Part shown: piece by piece, positions 6,108-11,854 of the stretch
Numbering within the stretch: position 1 is the first letter of the stretch
Layout of the letters: the number at the start of each line of letters is the position of its first letter
Assembly (NCBI GenBank): GCA_051881075.1
Contig: JBJEPE010000052.1
Location: 1 to 13,693, forward strand
Reading direction: 5' to 3'
DNA: 13,693 nucleotides
From: RUG14223 sp051881075
GTDB taxonomy: Bacteria; Bacillota; Clostridia; Oscillospirales; Acutalibacteraceae
Translations under genes and position numbers: made by a program
Notes under the pieces: generated by a model
The model's input: the letters and a program-made list of their open reading frames with translations, nothing else
Database searches by the model: none
Told to the model about the DNA's origin: nothing

Positions 6108-6866
6108 TTATTCACCGAGATAGGCGGTAATAACTGCCGGATTACTCAAAACCTCTGAGGTTTCACCCTCACAGAGTAATTGACCGAAGTTAAGTACCGA
6201 AAGTCTTTCACATATACCAGATATAAGGCTCATATCATGCTCAATTAGCAATATCGTCATATCAAAGTTATCTCTTACAAATCTAATGGTTTCCATAAGC
6301 TCCGCGGTTTCGTTCGGGTTCATACCTGCGGCAGGCTCGTCAAGCAATAAAAGCTTAGGCTTAGTTGCCATAGCACGTGCTATCTCCAGCTTTCTCTGTT
6401 TACCGTACGGAAGGTTAGACGCAAGGTAGTCCTTTTCCTCATCAAGTCCGAAAACCTTTAAAAGCTCCATAGCCTCTTCATCCATTTTTTTCTCAATCTT
6501 AAAGTACTTAGGTAATCTTAATATACCAGTTAATGTGCTGTACTTGTAACGGTTATGCAAGCCGACCTTAACATTGTCAATAACGCTTAAGTTATTGAAA
6601 AGTCTGATATTCTGAAATGTTCTTGCAATGCCGCATTTATTTATTGCAACAGTACTTTTACCCGTTATATTTTCGCCATCAAGTGTGATAGTACCGTCAG
6701 TTGGCTTATACACACCCGTAAGCAGATTAAATACCGTTGTTTTACCTGCTCCGTTAGGTCCTATAAGGCCGTAGAGCATACCTTTCTCGATTTTAACGCT
6801 AAATTCATCTACCGCACGCAAACCGCCAAAGGATATTCCCAACTTTTTAACTTCCAGAAGTGCCAT
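6108..6866 (-). CDS. livG: LivG-type branched-chain amino acid ABC transporter ATPase
   Basis: This 252-aa partner ATPase of LivF carries Walker A G36-P-N-G-A-G-K42-T43, the Q-loop R-T-F-Q85-N-I-R-L-F, signature L-P-Y-G-K-Q-R (152-158), Walker B L-L-L-L-D176-E177 with P-A-A-G-M-N-P, and switch His210 in I-E-H-D-M. The L-x-Y-G signature variant and the long insert between Q-loop and signature are typical of LivG. The start codon is one base after the livM stop, and the RBS GGAGG (spacing 9) lies inside the last codons of livM, so translation of the two is coupled. With LivF it forms the asymmetric ATPase pair of the importer. Confidence 0.95.
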   Translation of the reverse strand: MALLEVKKLGISFGGLRAVDEFSVKIEKGMLYGLIGPNGAGKTTVFNLLTGVYKPTDGTITLDGENITGKSTVAINKCGIARTFQNIRLFNNLSVIDNVKVGLHNRYKYSTLTGILRLPKYFKIEKKMDEEAMELLKVFGLDEEKDYLASNLPYGKQRKLEIARAMATKPKLLLLDEPAAGMNPNETAELMETIRFVRDNFDMTILLIEHDMSLISGICERLSVLNFGQLLCEGETSEVLSNPAVITAYLGE

Positions 6867-6867
6867 A

Positions 6868-7944
6868 TCAAACTGCCTCCTTTGTCTTGCGCTTTATCTT
6901 CAATTTATCTGTAAACATCTTAATGTAACCGCTGAGCTTCTGATTTGATCTTATAAGCATAATAGCTATGAGAACTATTGAATAAATCAGCATTCTGTAG
7001 TTATTGATGCTGCGAAGAAGCTCAGGCAAAAGTGTAAGAATAATTGCGGCGATAACACTGCCTCTGATATTGCCTATACCGCCTAGTACAACAAACACAA
7101 GTATCAGTATTGACATATTGTAATCAAATTTAGACGCCTGTAAGGTTGAAAAATTGTGTGAGTATAACGCTCCTGCAACACCTGCAAAGAATGCGGTTAT
7201 ACCGAATGTAATAAGCTTAAACTTTTGTATATTAAGTCCCGTTGATTCTGCGGCAATGCGGTTATCTCTGACAGACATAACTGCTCTGCCTGTTCTTGAA
7301 TTAATAAAGTTATATGCTACTACAAGTGTTATCATTAAAATAACAAATGCCAGTATAAAGTTAGAGTCGTTAGGCGTACCGCTAAGACCTAATGCACCGT
7401 TAATAAGAACCTTACCGTCATCACCGAGATTGAGGTCGTTCATGCTCATAAGTGACATATGCACTCCGTTAGAATCATAGCCGATGTATATAGACGCAAA
7501 TACGTTCTTTATTATCTCTCCGAATGCAAGGGTAACTATCGCAAGGTAGTCACCTCTTAATCGTAATACAGGTATGCCGATAAGTATGCCGAATATAGCG
7601 GCGAATATACCGCCCACTATAAGCGCAAGCGGAAAGCGTATATATGCGGACTGTATGGATGACTGAGTAACAACCGAGAAGATGGAACTTGCATATGCGC
7701 CTACGCACATAAAGCCCGCCTGACCAAGGCTTAATTCTCCCAATATTCCTACCGTAAGGTTAAGGGAAACCGCCAGTATGGAATATACACACAGCGGTAC
7801 AAGCAGATCCTTGAGCATACTTGAAATATTATTTGTAGCTACAAAAATCTCAACAACAATAAACGCTACTATCATAATGCCGTAGGTTGTAAAGCTCTTT
7901 TTAGTTTCCGGCTTTATTTTATTTTTCTTTTGTTTAGGCTCCAT
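6868..7944 (-). CDS. livM: LivM-type branched-chain amino acid ABC transporter permease
   Basis: This 358-aa membrane protein starts with a Lys-rich cytosolic tail (1-17) and then crosses the membrane repeatedly, with about eight to ten hydrophobic stretches. The conserved LivM signature S-L-N-L-T-V-G-I-L-G-E-L-S-L-G-Q-A-G-F (about 60-78) is clear. So is the cytosolic coupling loop S-V-R-D-N-R-I-A-A-E-S-T-G-L-N that docks on the ATPases, followed by F-F-A-G-V-A-G-A-L. It pairs with LivH to form the translocation path (BPD_transp_2 family). RBS GGAAAG (7958-7953) is 8 nt from the ATG. The gap to livH is 43 nt with no terminator. It ends in a basic K-R-K-T-K-E-A-V tail. Confidence 0.94.
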   Translation of the reverse strand: MEPKQKKNKIKPETKKSFTTYGIMIVAFIVVEIFVATNNISSMLKDLLVPLCVYSILAVSLNLTVGILGELSLGQAGFMCVGAYASSIFSVVTQSSIQSAYIRFPLALIVGGIFAAIFGILIGIPVLRLRGDYLAIVTLAFGEIIKNVFASIYIGYDSNGVHMSLMSMNDLNLGDDGKVLINGALGLSGTPNDSNFILAFVILMITLVVAYNFINSRTGRAVMSVRDNRIAAESTGLNIQKFKLITFGITAFFAGVAGALYSHNFSTLQASKFDYNMSILILVFVVLGGIGNIRGSVIAAIILTLLPELLRSINNYRMLIYSIVLIAIMLIRSNQKLSGYIKMFTDKLKIKRKTKEAV

Positions 7945-7987
7945 AATAAAAACTTTCCTTTCCGAGCGAAATCATAATTATGCTTTA

Positions 7988-8869
7988 TTATACTTTTTCC
8001 ATTATTTTTTTACCGAGAATGCCTGTTGGCTTAATGGTAAGCACGAGTATAAGCACAATAAAGACAATAGCGTCTGAAAGCTGTGACGAAATGTATGCAC
8101 GACCAAGCATCTCGATAACGCCTATTAATATGCCGCCTATCATAGCACCCGGAATAGAGCCTATTCCACCGAATACAGCCGCAACAAATGCCTTTATACC
8201 CGGCATTGCGCCTGTAGTATTAGAAAGAACAGGATATGCGGAGCAGAGCAGAACACCGGCAACAGCGGCAAGTGCAGAGCCTATGGCAAATGTAAGCGAT
8301 ATAGTTCCGTTTATATTAACGCCCATGAGTTGTGCGGCATCTTTATCTTCAGACACTGCAAGCATTGCACGGCCGCTTTTGGTTTTATTAATAAACAGTG
8401 ACAGTACAAAAACAATAAATAATGAAACGATAATAGCCGCAGAGGTTTCACCCGATATAACTATCTGACCGTCAAACAGGCTGATACTGGGAATACCTAC
8501 TACAGATGTAAAGCTAACCGGCAAAGCACCGAAGATAAGCAGTGCCGCATTCTGTAAAAAGTAGCTTACACCTATGGCCGTAATAAGTACCGCCAATGAC
8601 GATGCCTGACGCAAGGGCTTGTATGCAATCTTCTCTATAACAACGCCAAGCACCGTACAGGTTACTATGGCTAATAGAATACTTAGCCATGTATTAAGGC
8701 CTAAATTTGCCGTAGCTATAAATACTACATAACCGCCGACCATGATAACGTCACCGTGGGCGAAGTTTAACATCTTTGCTATACCGTAAACCATCGTATA
8801 GCCCAATGCTATAACGGCATATATACTGCCTAAGCTTATGCCGTTTATCAAATTATTAAGAAATCCCAT
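7988..8869 (-). CDS. livH: LivH-type branched-chain amino acid ABC transporter permease
   Basis: This 293-aa integral membrane permease has the classic LivH start M-G-F-L-N-N-L-I-N-G-I-S-L-G-S and then A-L-G-Y-T-M-V-Y-G-I-A-K-M-L-N-F-A-H-G-D, the family hallmark. A later coupling loop S-E-D-K-D-A-A-Q-L-M-G-V-N contacts LivG/LivF. I chose the ATG at 8869 because AAGGAAGG (8886-8879) is 9 nt upstream and the known family N-terminus begins there. In-frame ATGs at 8896 and between them would add residues encoded by the RBS itself. It is the first gene of the livHMGF unit: livK ends 223 nt upstream behind its own terminator, and an extended -10 promoter lies in that gap. Confidence 0.95.
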   Translation of the reverse strand: MGFLNNLINGISLGSIYAVIALGYTMVYGIAKMLNFAHGDVIMVGGYVVFIATANLGLNTWLSILLAIVTCTVLGVVIEKIAYKPLRQASSLAVLITAIGVSYFLQNAALLIFGALPVSFTSVVGIPSISLFDGQIVISGETSAAIIVSLFIVFVLSLFINKTKSGRAMLAVSEDKDAAQLMGVNINGTISLTFAIGSALAAVAGVLLCSAYPVLSNTTGAMPGIKAFVAAVFGGIGSIPGAMIGGILIGVIEMLGRAYISSQLSDAIVFIVLILVLTIKPTGILGKKIMEKV

Positions 8870-8878
8870 TGAGAACAT

Positions 8879-8886
8879 CCTTCCTT
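8879..8886 (-). promoter_or_regulatory. RBS that decides the livH start
   Basis: AAGGAAGG lies 9 nt before the ATG at 8869. The in-frame upstream ATG at 8896 has no comparable RBS, and using it would place this purine run inside the coding sequence. Confidence 0.8.
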
Positions 8887-8932
8887 GTACGAACATACTC
8901 TTAAAATTATATAATTATACATATATAGATGG

Positions 8933-8961
8933 ATTATATCACATTTCTATCATAAATACAA
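8933..8961 (-). promoter_or_regulatory. Internal promoter for livHMGF
   Basis: On the minus strand TATAAT (8938-8933) is preceded by TGA, making an extended -10 element. A partial -35 TTGTAT (8961-8956, 3/6) lies 17 nt further upstream. Transcription would start near 8926, giving a leader of about 57 nt before livH. It sits downstream of the livK terminator, so the channel and ATPase genes can be expressed apart from livK. Confidence 0.65.
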
Positions 8962-9033
8962 CAATTAATTTTAATTTACTGCATTAAAGTAAAAAAATCA
9001 GTTTAGATAGGGATATAACTGCTGTTAATACAC

Positions 9034-9065
9034 AAAACAGGCTTTGCCCTTGACGACAAAGCCTG
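9034..9065 (-). terminator. Terminator after livK
   Basis: A 9-bp stem CAGGCTTTG/CAAAGCCTG (9038-9046 with 9057-9065) has a 10-nt loop and is followed on the minus strand by TTTTGTG. On the plus strand the same hairpin is followed by CATTTTT, so it could work both ways. Placed between livK and livH, it should limit read-through so that the binding protein is made in excess over the membrane parts. Confidence 0.8.
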
Positions 9066-9079
9066 CATTTTTAATGATT

Positions 9080-9094
9080 AATTTTCAGAAGATC
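9080..9094. promoter_or_regulatory. CodY-box-like sequence at the end of livK (tentative)
   Basis: AATTTTCAGAAGATC matches the CodY consensus AATTTTCWGAAAATT at 13 of 15 positions. CodY commonly represses branched-chain amino acid genes in Firmicutes. However, the site overlaps the livK stop codon, about 120 bp upstream of the livH promoter. In AT-rich DNA such a match can arise by chance, and no such site is seen at the livK promoter. Confidence 0.25.
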
Positions 9095-10250
9095 AAAGTG
9101 CTGAATATGCACCGTCTTTAATTACAACAGCCTTTGGTGTCTTAGAAACCGCACCGTCTGCGCTCCAAGTCATACCTTTACCTGTAAGACCGTCAAATGA
9201 GAAGTCGGAAGCCGTGATAGCCGCTGTGAGCTTCTCGCAGATTTCTTTTGTTGACATATCTGATGTAATGTTCTGCTTCTCAATAAGTGCCTTTAAGATA
9301 TAAACACCGTCATAAGCATCTGCTGCAAACTGGTTAGGTGTTTCATTATAAGCTGCTTTGTAAGCAGATACAAACTTCTGTGTAGCTTCGTTCTCTTCAT
9401 CAGCTGCGAAAGGTGTAAGAAGCATTACGCCCTCTGCAAGTGATGTGTCAAAGTTCTTAATGCCGAGAAGTCCGTCAAGGCCGTCACAACCGAAGAACTT
9501 AGGCTCATAGTTTGCTGACTTACATTGTGAGAGAATCAAAGAAGCCTCTTGATAATAAATCGGAAGGAATACAAGCTCTGCGCCTGCATCCTTAGCAGCG
9601 CTGATCTGTGCTGAGAAGTTTGTCTTGCTGTCCTTTGTAAAGGATTGTTCAGCTACGAGTTCAAGGTTCTTAGCTGCTGCTTCTGTCTTGAATGTATTGT
9701 ATATACCTGTTGAATATGCGTCTGAGCTATCATATATAACAGCAATCTTTGTTGCAAGGCCGTTATCAGCGATATAGTCAGCAGAGGCAATACCCTGGTT
9801 AGGATCGCTGAAGCAAATCTGGAAGCAGTTGTCATTCTTGATGATGTCTGCACCTGAAGCAGAAGGAGTAATTTGGAAAATGTTATCCTGCTTTGACTTG
9901 TCAACTACCATTAAGCCTGAGCCGGTAGTAACTGTGCCGAGGAAAATCTGCATACCTGCGTCCTTAAGAGCATTGTAAGCGCTTACAGCCTTATCGCCTG
10001 CGTCTGCCTCGTCATCTTCAAATACAAGCTTAAATTCTGCGCCGTTTACGCCGCCTGCCTTGTTGATCTCATCAACTGCAAGCTGTATAGCATTCTTAAC
10101 TGCCACACCGTACTGTGCAGCACCACCTGTTAGCGGACCGCTGCCGCCGATTACTATTTTACCTGTGTTGTCCTCGCCACAACCTGCTAAACAACCGAGT
10201 GCCATTAAAGCAACGAGAGCAAGTGCGAGTACCTTTTTAACGCATTTCAT
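9093..10250 (-). CDS. livK: Branched-chain amino acid-type ABC transporter substrate-binding lipoprotein
   Basis: This 385-aa protein starts with a lipoprotein signal ending L-A-G-C24, so the mature receptor is tethered outside the membrane. The mature part has the Leu/Ile/Val-binding protein fold (Peripla_BP_6): G-G-S-G-P-L-T-G (35-42) at the start of lobe one, N-A-I-Q-L-A-V-D-E-I-N-K-A-G-G-V-N-G as the first helix, T-P-S-A-S near the ligand pocket, I-A-V-I-Y-D-S-S-D-A-Y-S-T-G at the hinge, and F-A-A-D-A-Y-D-G-V late in lobe two. AGGAGGG is 8 nt from the ATG. It delivers substrate to LivHM. The ligand (Leu/Ile/Val or another amino acid/amide) cannot be read from sequence. It is probably the most highly expressed gene of the locus, given its own strong promoter and terminator. 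Confidence 0.94.
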   Translation of the reverse strand: MKCVKKVLALALVALMALGCLAGCGEDNTGKIVIGGSGPLTGGAAQYGVAVKNAIQLAVDEINKAGGVNGAEFKLVFEDDEADAGDKAVSAYNALKDAGMQIFLGTVTTGSGLMVVDKSKQDNIFQITPSASGADIIKNDNCFQICFSDPNQGIASADYIADNGLATKIAVIYDSSDAYSTGIYNTFKTEAAAKNLELVAEQSFTKDSKTNFSAQISAAKDAGAELVFLPIYYQEASLILSQCKSANYEPKFFGCDGLDGLLGIKNFDTSLAEGVMLLTPFAADEENEATQKFVSAYKAAYNETPNQFAADAYDGVYILKALIEKQNITSDMSTKEICEKLTAAITASDFSFDGLTGKGMTWSADGAVSKTPKAVVIKDGAYSAL

Positions 10251-10307
10251 TATAGCGTCCCTCCTAAACTTTTATCCATATTTGTCGTTATTTTACGGAT
10301 TATTCGT

Positions 10308-10337
10308 AGTATATCACTAAAATATTGTGCTTGTCAA
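10308..10337 (-). promoter_or_regulatory. Promoter of livK
   Basis: TTGACA (10337-10332, perfect) and TATACT (10313-10308, 5/6) are separated by 18 nt, and TGA before the -10 adds an extended element. Transcription would start near 10301, leaving a leader of about 50 nt. This is one of the strongest-looking promoters in the window. Confidence 0.8.
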
Positions 10338-10350
10338 TGTGCAAATTGAC
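10333..10350. promoter_or_regulatory. Inverted repeat over the livK -35 element, candidate operator
   Basis: GTCAAT (10333-10338) and ATTGAC (10345-10350) form a perfect 6-bp inverted repeat with a 6-nt spacer, and the left arm lies within the -35 hexamer. The position suits a dimeric repressor that would block polymerase. No regulator gene is present in the window. Confidence 0.4.
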
Positions 10351-10491
10351 GAACATTTTTACTAATGTACGATGTTTTATTGCTATTATTGTATTGCTTT
10401 AAATGATTAAATCGAAATTAGCGGTTTAAGACATATTTTTTTGTATAAAATAACAATAAAAGCGATTTTTATGCGTTTATGTCACTTTTTT

Positions 10492-10512
10492 AAAAAACAT
10501 ATTTTTATATGT
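10492..10512 (-). terminator. Weak secondary terminator-like hairpin
   Basis: ACATAT (10497-10502) pairs with ATATGT (10507-10512) around four bases and is followed on the minus strand by TTTTTT (10497-10492). The stem is weak, with one G-C pair. It lies just beyond the main terminator and may catch read-through before livK, or simply reflect AT richness. Confidence 0.3.
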
Positions 10513-10514
10513 AT

Positions 10515-10559
10515 AAAAAATGCAACAACGGCAGCTCTACTGTAAGAGCTACCGTTGTT
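10515..10559 (-). terminator. Rho-independent terminator of the InlB-like gene
   Basis: A 15-position stem (10524-10538 with 10545-10559) has a 6-nt loop. Its only non-Watson-Crick position (10532/10551) is a U-G pair in minus-strand RNA, and on that strand it is followed by GCATTTTTT. On the plus strand that position is a C/A mismatch and no T run follows. It lies 91 nt past the stop codon. Confidence 0.85.
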
Positions 10560-10649
10560 TAGGGGAGTTATTATTGGTTCATTTTAGCAAAATTATAAGA
10601 AATTATAATTATTTTTCCTTAAATATTCCTTTCACCTTTACAGATTTAT

Positions 10650-11426
10650 TCAAGGATATTGAAATCCATATGATATACTTCCAGTACGGCAATTAAACCA
10701 TACGGCATATAATATAACCTCATCGCCCGGAACTGATGTAATCATATCACATTTCCATTGATCAGGTCCTATTCTAAGTGACCAACCTGCAGGTTGTTTG
10801 CCTACATCATACCACTCTTCACTTGAACCGTCTGTGTAGTACATCTTTTCATCTGACTCTCTAAAAGCTGTCCAGCCGATAAACTGATGATATGATCTTG
10901 ATAATGAGCATTCCGGTACTGATTTACCGCTACCATAAACCATCGTTAAATCGTTCATATATCCGTTACCATATGCACCACCTTCAAATCTAATTGTATA
11001 TGTAGGCGTCCACTGTGCTGTTAGGCTAATTCTTTCACCATTAACACTTGTTAATGTGTCAGCTCTCGCACCATCCCTTATTAAAGCCTTGTGCCAACTT
11101 GACGCATCTGCTTTTTTACTTATAGCATCCGGCGTGTACCAGCCATACTCCTTACCGTTTGTATAATAAAATGTGTGCTCATAAACTCTAAATGCGTACC
11201 ACCCTGCAAATGTATAGCCTTCTTTTGTATATGCACACTTGTTTATAGTTGTATAGGTGCCGTATGTAACTGTTTGAACACGCATAACTCCATGACTGCC
11301 ATTTTTGATAAAGCTTAAAGTGAAATTTATGTCTCCTGCCGCATCAGCTTTTTGTAGTGATGTAAATGCCAACGACGTAAATATTAACGTCATAACTAAT
11401 ACTAATGAACAAATTTTCTTTTTCAT
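10650..11426 (-). CDS. Secreted protein with two InlB B-repeat-like units (258 aa)
   Basis: The signal peptide (about 1-30) has a K-K-K start, a hydrophobic core and an A-D-A-A cleavage region, so the protein is exported by Sec. The mature part is an internal duplication: unit 1 at about 33-139 and unit 2 at about 142-244. Each begins with a strand like I-x-F and ends L-T-A-Q-W or L-Y-A-V-W. Each carries the G-W-x-A-F-R core expected of InlB B-repeat (Listeria-Bacteroides repeat) modules. Unlike usual repeats of about 70 residues, both units hold an extra block with Y-Y-T-(N/D)-G, a W-Y pair and T-S-V-x-G-(E/D). No LPXTG, membrane anchor or catalytic motif is visible. GAGG is 10 nt from the ATG at 11426; the in-frame ATG at 11447 has no RBS. 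Function unknown; a surface or binding role is inference. Confidence 0.82.
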   Translation of the reverse strand: MKKKICSLVLVMTLIFTSLAFTSLQKADAAGDINFTLSFIKNGSHGVMRVQTVTYGTYTTINKCAYTKEGYTFAGWYAFRVYEHTFYYTNGKEYGWYTPDAISKKADASSWHKALIRDGARADTLTSVNGERISLTAQWTPTYTIRFEGGAYGNGYMNDLTMVYGSGKSVPECSLSRSYHQFIGWTAFRESDEKMYYTDGSSEEWYDVGKQPAGWSLRIGPDQWKCDMITSVPGDEVILYAVWFNCRTGSISYGFQYP

Positions 11427-11436
11427 AAAATTTAAA

Positions 11437-11444
11437 CCTCTTTT
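11437..11444 (-). promoter_or_regulatory. RBS that decides the InlB-like gene start
   Basis: AAAAGAGG lies 10 nt before the ATG at 11426. The longer frame's ATG at 11447 has only AT-rich sequence in front and overlaps this purine run, so the shorter start, which also puts the signal peptide at the very N-terminus, is preferred. Confidence 0.65.
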
Positions 11445-11594
11445 CATAATAAATAATAACTTTAATACTTATGCGTTATTTATCCATTGGACTCACCTTT
11501 TTTTCATTATGATATTTGTGTTTAATTGAATATTAACCAAAATTAATTGATACTGAAAATGATTAATCAACTTTTTGATTTTGTCTACAATTTA

Positions 11595-11623
11595 ATTATA
11601 GAAAAATCAGTCTCTTAAGTCCA
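11595..11623 (-). promoter_or_regulatory. Probable promoter of the InlB-like gene
   Basis: On the minus strand TGGACT (11623-11618, 4/6) is followed by 17 nt and a perfect TATAAT (11600-11595). The start near 11588 implies a leader of about 160 nt, unusually long for this window, with the palindrome TGATTAATCA near its 5' end. Confidence 0.5.
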
Positions 11624-11774
11624 TGACGTTTCAGGTAATCTTTATATAGCCTAACCGTTTTATTGTTTTACATTTATTTTTAAAAATGGCAAACCCCTTT
11701 AATTAACACTAATAAAGTATAATAGGTTTTTAAACTTTTTAAAGACACGTACAATAAAATTTAACAAAAATGTA

Positions 11775-11803
11775 TTGATATTTACTAAATTGTAAGTTAT
11801 AAT
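11775..11803 (+). promoter_or_regulatory. Promoter of pckG
   Basis: TTGATA (11775-11780, 5/6) and a perfect TATAAT (11798-11803) are separated by 17 nt. Transcription would start near 11810, so the leader is about 45 nt and consists mostly of the hairpin and RBS that follow. Confidence 0.8.
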
Positions 11804-11820
11804 ATAAATAATTGTTGTTT

Positions 11821-11848
11821 ACCCGTTTGTTAAATGGGTGGGAAGGAG
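11821..11848 (+). promoter_or_regulatory. Leader hairpin and RBS of pckG
   Basis: ACCCGTTT (11821-11828) pairs with AAATGGGT (11832-11839) through eight pairs, one G-U, around a GTT loop. The strong RBS GGAAGGAG (11841-11848) starts two bases after the stem and is 6 nt from the ATG at 11855. The in-frame ATG at 11834 lies inside the hairpin with no RBS, so it is not the start. Confidence 0.65.
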
Positions 11849-11854
11849 ATCAAT

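Larger units (their letters stand above)
10251..10649. other. 399-bp gap between the InlB-like gene and livK
   Basis: The gap contains the livK promoter (10308-10337), its candidate operator (10333-10350), the terminator of the InlB-like gene (10515-10559), and an AT-only hairpin with a T run at 10492-10512. The rest is AT-rich with no open frame that has an RBS, and I see no riboswitch-like leader. Confidence 0.6.
11427..11854. other. 428-bp divergent intergenic region before pckG
   Basis: This AT-rich region carries the RBS and long leader of the InlB-like gene (minus) and its probable promoter at 11595-11623. It also carries the pckG promoter (11775-11803) with leader hairpin and RBS (11821-11848). 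A perfect 10-bp palindrome TGATTAATCA (11560-11569) lies in the leader of the InlB-like gene. No further gene is seen. Confidence 0.6.

Noticed and set aside
8887..8932. Runs of TATATA-like sequence as extra promoters for livH
   Set aside because: Several AT-only hexamers occur but lack -35 or TGn support and would leave a leader too short. The element at 8933-8961 explains the start better.
9653..9904. Minus-strand open frame of 83 codons inside livK
   Set aside because: It is an alternate-frame shadow of livK, which has clear family motifs throughout. The other short frames inside livF, livM, livH, the HAD gene and pckG were dropped for the same reason.
11821..11839. Riboswitch in front of pckG
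   Set aside because: The leader from the predicted start is only about 45 nt with one small hairpin, too short for any known riboswitch aptamer plus expression platform.
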